Shown here piece after piece: positions 30,156 to 38,270 of a stretch of 56,707 nucleotides of DNA. The notes beneath the pieces are model-generated. The model saw nothing but the letters and a program-made list of their open reading frames with translations. It ran no database searches and had not been told where the DNA came from. Each line of letters begins with the position of its first letter. The first letter of the stretch is position 1. A program made the position numbers and the translations under genes. Origin of the DNA: Alphaproteobacteria bacterium (GTDB lineage Bacteria > Myxococcota_A > UBA796 > GCA-2862545); the NCBI GenBank assembly GCA_020632915.1, contig JACKEP010000031.1, forward strand, positions 1-56,707. The letters are read 5' to 3'.

Positions 30156-30300
30156 CGGGCCTCCGGGACCGCGGGGGGAGCGAGGGAGGCGCTGCCCGCC
30201 ACGGTCCCGACGGGTGCGCCGGGACAGCGTCCGGCGTCTCGCCGGGGCCACGCCCGGCAGCGGCGCCGGGCAGGGAGGGGTCGTCAGGTCCGCAGGACGC
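30156..30300 (-). promoter_or_regulatory. Candidate cysH attenuator: competing hairpins at the ribosome binding site
   Basis: On the minus strand CGGTCCCG (30171-30164), which touches the cysH GGAGG, can pair with CGGGACCG (30209-30202). The second partner can instead pair in GTCCCG-N10-CGGGAC (30204-30225). The two stems share 30204-30209 and cannot coexist. Another strong hairpin (GCCCGGC/GCCGGGC, 30252-30271) lies nearer the leader ORF. There is no T-run, so control of translation or of Rho access is more likely than an intrinsic terminator. Confidence 0.55.
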
Positions 30301-30384
30301 TCAGCGAGCGGTCACCGCGCACACCACCCCCCGCCCGGTGCAGGGACAGGGCGGACAGGCGCAGCGCGGGGTGGGACGAACCAT
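30301..30384 (-). CDS. 27-aa Cys-rich leader peptide upstream of cysH
   Basis: ATG 30384 to TGA 30301. The peptide has five Cys in 27 residues, four of them in CACPPCPC near the middle. An extended -10 (TGCTACGCT) ends 6 nt before the ATG, so the message may begin at the AUG itself (leaderless). Ribosome stalling at Cys codons when Cys-tRNA is scarce could switch the downstream hairpins. Leaderless polycysteine ORFs with this role are known before cysteine genes in mycobacteria; seeing one here before cysH is the basis for the call. Confidence 0.65.
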   Translation of the reverse strand: MVRPTPRCACPPCPCTGRGVVCAVTAR

Positions 30385-30402
30385 GGCCGCAGCGTAGCAT
30401 GA
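30385..30402 (-). promoter_or_regulatory. Extended -10 promoter of the cysH leader
   Basis: TGCTACGCT on the minus strand, with the A of the leader ATG 7 nt after the hexamer. No good -35 is seen, as is common with extended -10 promoters. Confidence 0.45.
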
Positions 30403-30432
30403 CGACGCTAGGGGTCGCGCCCGCACGCGCGG

Positions 30433-31488
30433 TCAATAGAACGCGATCGCGAACGGCGGCAGGTGGGTGGCCACGCGCGTCGGCCGCGCCGTGCACGTGT
30501 CGAGGTCGACGACGACGAGGCCGCCGAGGTCGCTCGGGTCCTCCCAGCCCTGCCGCACCGCGAACCACGCCTCGCCGCGGTCGTCGACCGCCACGCCGGA
30601 CACGAACGCGTCGAGGTCCTGGGCGACGACGGGCGTCCACGTCGCGGTGTCGAGGCAGCCGATGCGGTGGTGGCCACCGTCGCGAGCGATGAACGCGCCG
30701 CGGCCGTCGTCCCCGAACGCCAGGTCGACGATGGCGGCCCCGTCGACGTCGGCCACGCGCACGTCGCTGACCGCGTCGCCGTCGAAGCTGCGCACGCCGT
30801 CCTCGGCGGCGACGACCACCAGCCCCGGGGCGCCGGCGATGACCGGGTTCGGGCCGACGGGCCAGGTGGCACCGAGCGCGTCGCCGTCGCAGGGCACCTC
30901 GCCGAGCCAGCCGCCGGGGGCGCTCGTCCAGCCGTCGGTGCGGTCGAGGCGCTGCAGGCCCACGAACAGCCGATCGCCGAGCCACACCAGCCGGTCGGCC
31001 TCGGGCAGCGTGTCGGCGTCGGCGGCGGCGGACAGGTCGACGGTGCCGAGGGTGTGGCCGTCGTGCCAGTCGACGCGCAGCAGCGACGCCTCCTCGTAGC
31101 GGGCCACCACCAGGGCGTCCCCGCACAGCGCGACGTCGTGGGGGTTGCTCGCGGTGCCGGTCGACACTTCCATCGCCGGCAGGGCCCAGTCCCCGGGCGC
31201 ATACGCGCGCACGGAGTCGACGAGCAAGCGGTTGACCTGCCACACCATCCCGTCCTCGACGCGCACGACCGCGTCGGCGTGGATGGTCGCCACGTCGCGG
31301 GGCGTGCCACCGTCGAGGTCGACGACGGCCAGGGCGCCCGCGTCGTAGGTGGCGGACGCGGTGGTGACCACGGCGACAGTGTGGTGGTCGACGAGGCCGG
31401 TCGGATCCGGGTCGTCGACGTCGGGCGGACCGGCGGTGCACGCGAGCGCCCCGATCGGGAGGAGGCAGACAGGTCGCAGGTGCGCCAT
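30433..31488 (-). CDS. Propeller-like lipoprotein coupled to the BtuB-like receptor
   Basis: 351 aa. The signal has lipobox LPIGALACTAG. Repeats such as GALAVVDLDGGTPRDVATI, GDALVVARYEEASLLRVDW, DRLFVGLQRLD and GGLVVVDLDTCTARPTRV suggest a YncE/NHL-type propeller of six or seven blades. Its ATG overlaps the receptor stop (TGATG), so the two are coupled and both fall under the cobalamin riboswitch. A role in capture or hand-over of a corrinoid at the outer membrane is plausible but inferred only from position. Confidence 0.78.
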   Translation of the reverse strand: MAHLRPVCLLPIGALACTAGPPDVDDPDPTGLVDHHTVAVVTTASATYDAGALAVVDLDGGTPRDVATIHADAVVRVEDGMVWQVNRLLVDSVRAYAPGDWALPAMEVSTGTASNPHDVALCGDALVVARYEEASLLRVDWHDGHTLGTVDLSAAADADTLPEADRLVWLGDRLFVGLQRLDRTDGWTSAPGGWLGEVPCDGDALGATWPVGPNPVIAGAPGLVVVAAEDGVRSFDGDAVSDVRVADVDGAAIVDLAFGDDGRGAFIARDGGHHRIGCLDTATWTPVVAQDLDAFVSGVAVDDRGEAWFAVRQGWEDPSDLGGLVVVDLDTCTARPTRVATHLPPFAIAFY

Positions 31489-33524
31489 CAGGTGTCTCCG
31501 GGCGGTGTCCACGACACCGTGACCATCACCGTGGCGCCGGGGAGCGGGTAGCCGGTGACGTCGGTGAGGGGTTGGCGGACGGTGGGTCCGTCCGGGCGGA
31601 GCGGATCGGCGGGGACGCTCGCGGTGCGCGCGTTGCCGACGTTGCGCACGTCGACGGCCAGCGCCGGCCAGCGTCGGGTCGGCTGCACCCGCAGCGTCAG
31701 GCCGTGGAGCACCCGCGGCGCCTGCCACCGCAGCCCGACGGCGTCGGTGGGCACGCCCGCCGTGGCGTGCAGCGTCCACCCCAGCCGCAGCCGGTCGCCC
31801 CAACCCACGGCCAGCAGGTGGTCGATGGCGAACACCGGCACGAACGGCAGCGGCAGGCCCCGCTGGGCCGGGTCGTCCGTGAGGTTGACGCTGCGGGTCA
31901 GCGCCACGCCCAGGCGCGCCAACGCCCAGCCCGGCACCTCGGCCGACGCCGCGACCTCCCCCCCGGCAAGGAAGGCGGCGCCGAAGTTGACCGGCACCAG
32001 CGTGCGCTGCGCGTTCTGCACCCAGGTGATGCGATCCGCCACGCGACGCGCGAAGCCCGCCGCCTCCACGCCGCCCACGACGACGTCGCCGCCGCCCCAC
32101 CGCACCGACAGGTCGCCCTGCCACGCCGACTCCGGCCGCAGGTCGGGGTTGCCCACGAGGGCGCCACGGTCGCCGTACAGCTCGGTCAGGTCCGGCGGCC
32201 GGAAGGCGCGGCCACCGGTGGCCGTCAGCGTCACCCCCGCGCCCGGATCGACCTGCACGGTCAGGCCGGGGTTCACGGCCCCCGTGGCGGCGTCCGCGAC
32301 GTCCGCGGCCGCGCCGCTGGGCACGATGCCGGTGACGTCGACGCCGGGGACCACCACCAGCAGGCCGCGCCACGCGCTGAACCGCAGGTCGACCGCGCCG
32401 CCCACGACCCAACGCTGCGCGGCGTCCTCGGCGACGCCGGTGTCGAGCGGCGTGCGCTGGAAGCTGCCGAACGTGGCCCGCGCCGACCCCTCGATGGCGA
32501 GCCACGGCGTCATCGCCCCGGACGCCCGCGCCGTGAGCCCGAGGGTGTGGGTCAGGTCGCGCTGCCACGCGCCGGCGCCGCCGAGCTCGGCGTCGCGGTC
32601 GTCGAGCCGCTCGCTGCGCAGCAGGTGCCACAGGTCGAGGCCGCCGGCACCCGCCCCCCGCTGCCAGCCGAGGCGGGCGACGGCGAGGTTGCGGACGGTG
32701 CGCAGCGTGGCGTGCGCCGTGGGCGCGCCGATCGGTCCCGGCAGGCCCTCGTCGCGCACCACTACGCCGTCGAGCAGCGTGCCCTGCAGGTCGTCGCCCC
32801 CCACCCGCACGCGGCCGAGCGCCGAGGCCTGGGCGCGGTCGGCGTTGCGCCGCAGCGCGGTGGTGTCGTCGGCGGTGACGTAGGGGGTGCCGTGGTCGTC
32901 GAGGTAGGGGTAGCGGCCGCGGGCGGCGAGCAGGTCCACCGCGCCGAAGCCGTCGACGGGCACCCCACCGGGCGTGCCCACGCCACCGCCGGACGCCGAC
33001 AGCCGCCCGGTGCCGTAGCTGCCGCCGCCGACGGTGACGCGCGCGGGGGCTGCGGCCGGGCGCGTGACGACGTCGACCACCCCGCCGATCGGCGCCAGCC
33101 CGATCCGGGCCGGCACCCGTCCCCGGTAGACGTGCAGCGCGCCCACCAGCGCCACCGGCAGCTCGGCGAGGTCGACGGCGTCGATGCCGTCGGGGTTGAG
33201 CGGCACGCCGTCGAGCAGGATCGTCACCTGGCGGAAGCTCGACCCGCGCAGGCTCACGCCCGACCAGGTGCCCAGCCCGCCCAGGCGCCGCACGGAGGCG
33301 CCGGGCACGGCCTCCAGCCAGTCGGCGAGCTCGTCGCTGGCGGGCCGGCTGGCGTCGACGGGCACCACGGTGGCCGCGGTCGGCCGCGGGTCGCGCGCCG
33401 TCTGCACCACCACCTCCGCGCCCGCCGCGTCGTCGCCGCCGGACGCAGCGTCCTGCGCGCGCACGACCGCGGTGGGGACGAGCAGTCCCCCGGACAGGAC
33501 CGGGATGGCGAGACGGTGGACCAT
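31488..33524 (-). CDS. btuB: TonB-dependent receptor, BtuB-like (cobalamin uptake)
   Basis: 678 aa. ATG 33524 opens a signal peptide ending VVRAQ; upstream codons lie in the riboswitch. The plug domain is clear: DELADWLEAVPGASVRRLG, GVSLRGSSFRQVTILLDGVPLN, ALHVYRGRVPARIG and GGVVDVVTRP. A 22-strand type barrel follows with GRAFRPPDLTELYGDRGALVGNPDLRPESAW and ends in hydrophobic VMVTVSWTPPGDT. Length and the small plug fit BtuB, which imports vitamin B12 across the outer membrane with TonB energy. The cobalamin riboswitch directly upstream is strong support. No clear Shine-Dalgarno is seen, so the riboswitch may control translation. Confidence 0.9.
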   Translation of the reverse strand: MVHRLAIPVLSGGLLVPTAVVRAQDAASGGDDAAGAEVVVQTARDPRPTAATVVPVDASRPASDELADWLEAVPGASVRRLGGLGTWSGVSLRGSSFRQVTILLDGVPLNPDGIDAVDLAELPVALVGALHVYRGRVPARIGLAPIGGVVDVVTRPAAAPARVTVGGGSYGTGRLSASGGGVGTPGGVPVDGFGAVDLLAARGRYPYLDDHGTPYVTADDTTALRRNADRAQASALGRVRVGGDDLQGTLLDGVVVRDEGLPGPIGAPTAHATLRTVRNLAVARLGWQRGAGAGGLDLWHLLRSERLDDRDAELGGAGAWQRDLTHTLGLTARASGAMTPWLAIEGSARATFGSFQRTPLDTGVAEDAAQRWVVGGAVDLRFSAWRGLLVVVPGVDVTGIVPSGAAADVADAATGAVNPGLTVQVDPGAGVTLTATGGRAFRPPDLTELYGDRGALVGNPDLRPESAWQGDLSVRWGGGDVVVGGVEAAGFARRVADRITWVQNAQRTLVPVNFGAAFLAGGEVAASAEVPGWALARLGVALTRSVNLTDDPAQRGLPLPFVPVFAIDHLLAVGWGDRLRLGWTLHATAGVPTDAVGLRWQAPRVLHGLTLRVQPTRRWPALAVDVRNVGNARTASVPADPLRPDGPTVRQPLTDVTGYPLPGATVMVTVSWTPPGDT

Positions 33525-33589
33525 GGGCACACGACGCGGGGAGTCCGCGAGACGCCGCGCCCACGCCCCGGAGCGCGCTCGTCGTGGTG

Positions 33590-33740
33590 CAAGGCCGGTC
33601 TCCTGGCTGGGGCAACCCCGACGCCGCCTTCCCGGACCATCGTCCAGTGGCGTGTGGCGTCGGGCAGGCCCGTCACAGTGGCGGGGGCCGCGCCGGAGTT
33701 CCACCGGCTTCCCGTTTCACCCCTCTCGGGGCACCTTCAC
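33590..33740 (-). ncRNA. Cobalamin (B12) riboswitch
   Basis: Read on the minus strand, conserved blocks appear in order: GGTGCC, GAGGGGTGAAACGGGAAGCC followed by GGTGGAACTCCG, CCCGCCACTGTGA, GCCACTGGACGATGGTCC, GGGAAGGCG and AGCCAGGAGACCGGCC. These match the B12-box and kissing-loop core of the class. Binding of cobalamin should shut off the btuB-lipoprotein unit. A possible -10 (TAGGCT, 33753-33748) lies just upstream. Confidence 0.93.
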
Positions 33741-33767
33741 CACCGCCAGCCTAGCGCACGCGCGGCG

Positions 33768-34790
33768 CTACGGCAGCACGATCGTCTTGACGCCCGCGCC
33801 CCACCACGACGTGCCCGTGGCGACGACGTGGTGCTCGCCGGTGACCATGTCGATCTCTTCGATGGCGCCAGCACTCGTGAACGCGAAGATCACGTTGGCC
33901 GCACCCGCGATGCCGAACACGCCCGAGTAGTTCAGGTTGGTGAGCGTGCGGACGAAGGCGCCGTGGGTGCCGACCTCGATGATGTCGATGCCCGACACAC
34001 CGGCGGTGTTGACGGCCGCGAAGGTGCCGGTGCCGCGGATGTGGAACGCGTCGCCCGACGACGACCGGCCGCTGCCGTAGCCGCCCCACGAGCTGGGCGT
34101 GACGCTGTTGGGCACGCCGGTGTAGGCCGTCCACGTGCCGTTGGTGGAGATGCCGACGAGCACGTCCTCGATGCCGGCGTCGTCGGGCACGAACGTCAGG
34201 CCGTTGTACGAGCCCCCGAGCCCGCCGATCCACCAGCACTGGGCGGTGTCCGGGTTGCACACGAACACGTCGCTGAAGCTGACGGCGTAGAGCACGCCGT
34301 ACTGGTCGATCGCGATGTCGGTGATGGAGCCGCTGCGCTGGTCGAAGCGGAACGAGCCGACGGCCTGCAGCGCGCGCCGGGGCACGTCGAAGCGCCACAG
34401 GTCGGACGGACCGTGGGCGTAGACGTGATCCTGGGAGGCGACACCGGGCAGCGTGTTGTCGTTGGGGAACAGATCCCGCTCGTTGGGGATGAAGTCGCCG
34501 TCGATGTCGTCGTCGCAGAGGTCGCCCTCGCCGTCGCCGTCGAAGTCCTGCTGACCGGGGTTGCGCACGTCGACGCAGTTGTCGTCGGGATCGAGGATGC
34601 CGTCGCCATCGGAGTCGCCGATCTCCGGAGCGGTGTCTTCGGGGATGACGGGCTCGGGGGCGGTGTCGACACCGGCGGCGTCGGTGTCGCGGTCCGACGG
34701 CACGACGGGCGGCTGCTTGTTGGGGTCGTCGAAGACCTCCAACGGCGCGCAGCCGGCAATCAGGACAGCGATGGGGATCCAGCGACGCAA
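33768..34790 (-). CDS. Lipoprotein with thrombospondin type-3 calcium repeats
   Basis: 340 aa from TTG 34790, chosen because GAGGTG stands 4 nt upstream and it gives a compact lipoprotein signal (IPIAVLIAGCAP). Residues 35-60 form an Asp/Thr/Pro linker. Residues 60-110 hold calcium repeats (DSDGDGILDPDDNC, DFDGDGEGDLCDDD, DGDFIPNERD). The rest is strand-rich (SITDIAIDQYGVLYAV, GLTFVPDDAGIEDVLVG, VVATGTSWWGAG), probably a propeller. It is divergent from trpS and followed on its own strand by the riboswitch. Confidence 0.8.
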   Translation of the reverse strand: MRRWIPIAVLIAGCAPLEVFDDPNKQPPVVPSDRDTDAAGVDTAPEPVIPEDTAPEIGDSDGDGILDPDDNCVDVRNPGQQDFDGDGEGDLCDDDIDGDFIPNERDLFPNDNTLPGVASQDHVYAHGPSDLWRFDVPRRALQAVGSFRFDQRSGSITDIAIDQYGVLYAVSFSDVFVCNPDTAQCWWIGGLGGSYNGLTFVPDDAGIEDVLVGISTNGTWTAYTGVPNSVTPSSWGGYGSGRSSSGDAFHIRGTGTFAAVNTAGVSGIDIIEVGTHGAFVRTLTNLNYSGVFGIAGAANVIFAFTSAGAIEEIDMVTGEHHVVATGTSWWGAGVKTIVLP

Positions 34791-34947
34791 CGGACACCTC
34801 GGAAGGCCCGCATGGTAGCGCGTCCACCCCCCCACTGTCCTCGACGATTCCATGACATCCCTGAAGCCACGGCGATCCCGGCCGTCGCTGCCGTGCCGCA
34901 GGATCCGGTTACGAGGCGCGCCCGAACGGTCCCCTCCCGGAGCCCGC

Positions 34948-35946
34948 ATGGCACAGCTCCCGCGCGTCTTCTCGGGCGTCCAGCCCACCGGCCGCCTGCA
35001 CCTGGGCAACCTCCTCGGCGCGATCAAGCCGTGGGTGCGCCACCAGGCCGACCGCGACAACATCTTCTGCGTCGTCGACCTGCACGCGCTCACCATCCCG
35101 GAGGCGATCGACCCGGCGGTGCTGCGCCGTCGGTCGCGGGAGGTGGTCGCCACGTTCCTGGCGGCGGGCATCGACCCGATGCGCTCGCGCCTGTTCATCC
35201 AGAGCCACGTGCGGCAGCACACCGAGCTGGCGTGGGTGCTCAACTGCGTCACCCCGCTCGGCTGGCTCGAGCGCATGACCCAGTTCAAGTCGAAGTCGGA
35301 GGGCCGCGGCAACGTGGGCACCGGCCTGCTCGACTACCCGGTGCTCATGGCGGCCGACATCCTGCTGTACGACACCGCGCTGGTGCCGGTGGGCGACGAC
35401 CAGCGCCAGCACATCGAGCTCACGCGCGACCTGGCGCTGCGGTTCAACCACATGTTCGGCGACACGTTCGTGGTGCCCAAGGCGTCGATCCCCGAAGCCG
35501 GCGCCCGCGTGATGGGGCTCGACGACCCCACCGTGAAGATGAGCAAGTCGCTGGCCGACGAGCGCCCGTCCCACGCCGTGTTCCTCGACGACACGCCGAA
35601 GAAGGTGCGCAAGACGATCATGCGCGCCGTCACCGACTCGGGCTGCACCTACGATCCCGAGACGGCGTCGCCCGGCGTGGTCAACCTGATGGGCATCCTG
35701 GCGGCGGTCACCGGGCGCTCGGTGGTCGACATCGCCCGGGAGTTCGACGGCCAGGGCTACGGCTACCTCAAGGGCGCCGTCGCCGACGCGGTCGCCGCCG
35801 AGCTGGAGCCCCTGCAGGCCGAGTACGCACGCCTGATGGCCGACGAAGCCGCCCTGGACGCGATCCTCGACGACTCGGCCGCGCGCGTCCGCGTGATCGC
35901 CGAGGCCACGATGACCCGCGTGCGCGCGGCGGTGGGCATCGGCTGA
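34948..35946 (+). CDS. trpS: Tryptophanyl-tRNA synthetase
   Basis: 332 aa, the standard bacterial TrpRS length. RVFSGVQPTGRLHLGNLLGA carries the HIGH-type motif (HLGN) and VKMSKSLADE is the KMSKS loop. MTQFKSKSEG, GLLDYPVLMAADILLY and VGDDQRQHIELTRDLA are family signatures. It charges tRNA-Trp with tryptophan in the cytoplasm. The ATG at 34948 follows CCCGGAG and matches the usual N-terminus; an ATG at 34852 would add an unrelated Arg-rich tail. Confidence 0.96.
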   Translation: MAQLPRVFSGVQPTGRLHLGNLLGAIKPWVRHQADRDNIFCVVDLHALTIPEAIDPAVLRRRSREVVATFLAAGIDPMRSRLFIQSHVRQHTELAWVLNCVTPLGWLERMTQFKSKSEGRGNVGTGLLDYPVLMAADILLYDTALVPVGDDQRQHIELTRDLALRFNHMFGDTFVVPKASIPEAGARVMGLDDPTVKMSKSLADERPSHAVFLDDTPKKVRKTIMRAVTDSGCTYDPETASPGVVNLMGILAAVTGRSVVDIAREFDGQGYGYLKGAVADAVAAELEPLQAEYARLMADEAALDAILDDSAARVRVIAEATMTRVRAAVGIG

Positions 35947-35950
35947 GGGC

Positions 35951-36108
35951 GCGCCCGCACCCCCGCAAGCGAACCCCAGGTGAAGCGCGAACGCCGACGC
36001 CGCGCACGCACCAACCTCCGCGCCCGCACCCCGCAAGCGAACCCTAGGTGAAGCGCGCCCACCAACCTCCGCGCCCGCACCCCGCAAGCGAACCCTAGGT
36101 GAAGCGCG
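35951..36108 (+). repeat. Three-copy intergenic repeat after trpS
   Basis: A unit of about 38 bp starting GCGCCCGCACCC and containing CGCAAGCGAACCC(C/T)AGGTGAAGCGCG occurs at 35951-35989, 36020-36057 and 36071-36108. The last two copies sit in a 51-bp tandem period and are identical; the first has two small differences and is 69 bp away. No ORF or repeat-spacer pattern of a CRISPR is present. It could be a dispersed repeat family or a protein-binding array. Confidence 0.8.
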
Positions 36109-36110
36109 CA

Positions 36111-36139
36111 GTGATCTGCCGGCTCCGCCGGCAGATCAC
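36111..36139. terminator. Bidirectional hairpin between trpS and the protease operon
   Basis: GTGATCTGCCGGC (36111-36123), loop TCC, GCCGGCAGATCAC (36127-36139): a perfect 13-bp stem between convergent genes. There is no clear T-run, but position and strength favour a terminator for both sides. Confidence 0.7.
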
Positions 36140-36151
36140 GAAGTGATCAGT

Positions 36152-37321
36152 CTACGGACAGTCGCCGTAGTCGTAGTTGTACATGCCGCAGTAGAAGTCG
36201 GAGTACCCCTGGAAGCCCGTGGATGCCGACGTCCACTCGGTGGTGCCGTCGTCGCAGGACCCGTCGTCGATGAACGAGGACGGCACGCACAGGGCGTTGC
36301 AGTCGGGCACCCAGCCGGCCTGGCACGAGAAGCCCGGCGACAGGATCGGGTAGGCCTGGGTGTCGGAGCCCACGCTGTTGGCGCCGCCGCTGCCGCGGAT
36401 GGCCACGGCCTGGAAGCCCGGGGTGAAACCGGCGTACTGCGCGGGCACCGTGATGGTGAAGGTGACCGTGCCCGCCCCGTTGGCTGTGCGCGTGGCCACA
36501 GGCACGACCGGCGCGACGAGCGCGACGCACTTGCCACCGATCTCGGGCCGGCACGGCCCGTCGCCCTCGCCGAGGATCGACGCGAGCAGCGTGACGCGCT
36601 CGTTGGCGTTGGCCCCGGTGACCGTGATGGACAGCGGATCGCCGCCGATCACGGGGTTGCCGAGCTCGAGATCCATCACCTGCGCCAGCGACGGCTGGGC
36701 GGTGCCGTACATCGCGACGAGGCCGTTCTTGTCGTCCTGGCCGAGCTGGCGGTAGGCGACGTTGCCGCCGCGGTAGCTCGGGTACATCACGGCCGCGGTG
36801 GTGGCCGAGTGGTCGAGGCCGGCGCAGTGCCCGAACTCGTGGGTGGCGACCTGCTCCACGTCGACGCGGGAGAACGGCGCGCTGCCGGTCTGGGCGATCC
36901 AGTTGATCGTGCCGCCGTCGTTGGCGTTGTAGAAGGTGATGTCGCAGTCGGTCATGCGACCGCCGAAGCCGAAGCTGGACGCCACGGCCAGCGTGCCGCC
37001 CGATGCGGTGGTGTTGCTCCAGCGCAGGACGTGATCGCCGCTGGTGCCGACACCGCCGTCGGTGAAGTGGAAGTCGGCCGTGCCGTCGTCGCCCCACCGC
37101 TCCAGGCCGTTGCGCAGCGCGGTGGTGACGGCCGACGTGCTGCCCGTGCCGCTCGGGAACGACGCGGCGTTGAGCACGAACGGCTCGGACATGGGGTTGG
37201 CCTGCCACGACCAGCTCCAGCCGATCAGCACGTAGGCGAGGCTCGACGAGCTGGCGAGGAGCCCGGCGCCGACGGCACCGGAGAGCAGGACACGCCGTGC
37301 GAGGTGACGATCAGCGCGCAT
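36152..37321 (-). CDS. Secreted matrixin-like metalloprotease with Notch-like C-terminus
   Basis: 389 aa with a signal peptide (about 1-30). The zinc site HEFGHCAGLDHS (HExxHxxGxxH) and the downstream Met-turn AAVMYPSYRG mark a metzincin of the matrixin type. After the catalytic domain comes a beta-sandwich-like region (SITVTGANANERVTLL, TVTFTITVPAQYAGFTPG). The C-terminal 45 residues (FIDDGSCDDGTTEW, FYCGMYNYDYGDCP) resemble a Lin12/Notch repeat with a Cys set for disulfides and calcium. It should cleave proteins outside the cell. Its start overlaps the end of the upstream gene by 11 bp. Confidence 0.88.
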   Translation of the reverse strand: MRADRHLARRVLLSGAVGAGLLASSSSLAYVLIGWSWSWQANPMSEPFVLNAASFPSGTGSTSAVTTALRNGLERWGDDGTADFHFTDGGVGTSGDHVLRWSNTTASGGTLAVASSFGFGGRMTDCDITFYNANDGGTINWIAQTGSAPFSRVDVEQVATHEFGHCAGLDHSATTAAVMYPSYRGGNVAYRQLGQDDKNGLVAMYGTAQPSLAQVMDLELGNPVIGGDPLSITVTGANANERVTLLASILGEGDGPCRPEIGGKCVALVAPVVPVATRTANGAGTVTFTITVPAQYAGFTPGFQAVAIRGSGGANSVGSDTQAYPILSPGFSCQAGWVPDCNALCVPSSFIDDGSCDDGTTEWTSASTGFQGYSDFYCGMYNYDYGDCP

Positions 37322-37790
37322 CGCAGCCCTCCAGCGACTTGGTGATGTGCACCAGCGTCTCGCCGGCCCAGCTGGTGTCGTCGGCGACCTGCACCGCGCC
37401 GGCCTCGCCGCCGATCACCTCGAACGTGCCGTCGGCCTCGGGCAGCGCCTTGAGGAACAGCACGTAGGGCACGCCGACCTCGAGCTCGGGGACGTCCTCG
37501 ACCCAGTGGCGGAAGTCGCCCATCGTGCCGCCGGGCAGCACCACGACGCCGCCCTTGATCTTGGTGCCGGCCAGGGCGTGGTCGACGTCGAGGAACGCGT
37601 GGCGCTCGAGGCCGCCGACCTGGGCGGTGGACCACACCGTGTCGACGCTGGTGACCTGCGCCAGCACCACCGTGGTGGACATCCCGCAGAGCTGCGGGCG
37701 CGTGAGCTCCATCTGCATCGCCCTCGACGACGACGTCGCCAGCGACACCGTCGCGAGCGCGGCGAGCAGGGCTCCGGACTTGACGTTCAT
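37311..37790 (-). CDS. Exported protein paired with the metalloprotease
   Basis: 159 aa. ATG 37790 has GGAGGTGG upstream and opens a signal peptide (SGALLAALATVSLATSSSRA). The mature part includes VVLAQVTSVDTVWSTAQVGG and a GGTMGDFRHWVEDVPELEVG segment, then VPYVLFLKAL. This pattern matches small exported proteins often encoded beside myxobacterial matrixins. It overlaps the protease gene by 11 bp, so the two are probably coupled. A chaperone or inhibitor role is possible but not shown. Confidence 0.7.
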   Translation of the reverse strand: MNVKSGALLAALATVSLATSSSRAMQMELTRPQLCGMSTTVVLAQVTSVDTVWSTAQVGGLERHAFLDVDHALAGTKIKGGVVVLPGGTMGDFRHWVEDVPELEVGVPYVLFLKALPEADGTFEVIGGEAGAVQVADDTSWAGETLVHITKSLEGCDAR

Positions 37791-38060
37791 CCCACCTCCA
37801 TCGGCGACCGCTCCCCGAGGAGCGTGCCCGTCCAGACTATCGGCTCGTACGGCGTTTCCAAGTCGAGGAATCGCCAGGGAACGGGTGCGCGGGGACCTCC
37901 CGGACACCTCCGCGGACCACCTGCGTGTAACGAACGCCGCTCTTTCGAGCGTTGACACGGTTTGACCTGCACCCTGCTGTACCGCGGGAGAACCTTTTCA
38001 CATCGGGAAGGTCCGCAGGGATCGGAATCGAACAAAACGTGAGATCCCCGCATCCAGTGG

Positions 38061-38089
38061 TTGACGGCGTTTCGGAAATGCCGCACAAT
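38061..38089 (+). promoter_or_regulatory. Sigma-70-type promoter for a candidate small RNA
   Basis: -35 TTGACG (38061-38066), a 17-bp spacer, -10 CACAAT (38084-38089). A second consensus -35 TTGACA lies at 37952-37957 with a weak -10. The gap 37791-38370 holds no convincing protein gene. Confidence 0.5.
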
Positions 38090-38095
38090 CTGATC

Positions 38096-38270
38096 ACCAA
38101 CGTCGCATCGTCCGCGGGAGGAGCCGCGCGGATCCCCAGCCGCGAAGACACGAGGTGCGCCTCGAACGCTGCCGTTCCCCTTGCGACAGCGCTTGCCGGT
38201 GCCCCCGCGGGCGATGCGCCCCCCCACCCGACCCCCGCTGCGGTCCCCAACGCAGCGGGGGTCGTGTCGT
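38096..38270 (+). ncRNA. Candidate small RNA, about 170 nt
   Basis: The region runs from the predicted start after the TTGACG-17-CACAAT promoter to an intrinsic-type terminator at 38230-38263. It contains further short stems such as CGAGG-TGCG-CCTCG near 38150-38165. The only frame through it (from ATG 38078) runs straight past the terminator and resembles no protein. No known RNA family is recognised. Confidence 0.4.
38230..38270 (+). terminator. Intrinsic terminator-like hairpin
   Basis: GACCCCCGCTGCG (38230-38242), loop GTCCCCAA, CGCAGCGGGGGTC (38251-38263), then GTGTCGTTT. The 13-bp stem is perfect with a moderate T-rich tail. It precedes the next gene by about 100 bp and follows no protein gene on the plus strand. 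Confidence 0.7.

Noticed and set aside
31572..36047. Plus-strand frame open for about 1490 codons
   Set aside because: It covers btuB, its riboswitch and other genes on the opposite strand, is Arg/His/Gln-rich and matches no family; a shadow of high-GC codon use.
35951..36108. Possible CRISPR array after trpS
   Set aside because: Only three copies, uneven spacing of 69 and 51 bp, identical spacers in the last two units and no cas genes.
38014..38034. T-arm-like sequence (GTTCGATTCCGATCC on the minus strand)
   Set aside because: No matching acceptor, D or anticodon arms around it, so not a tRNA.
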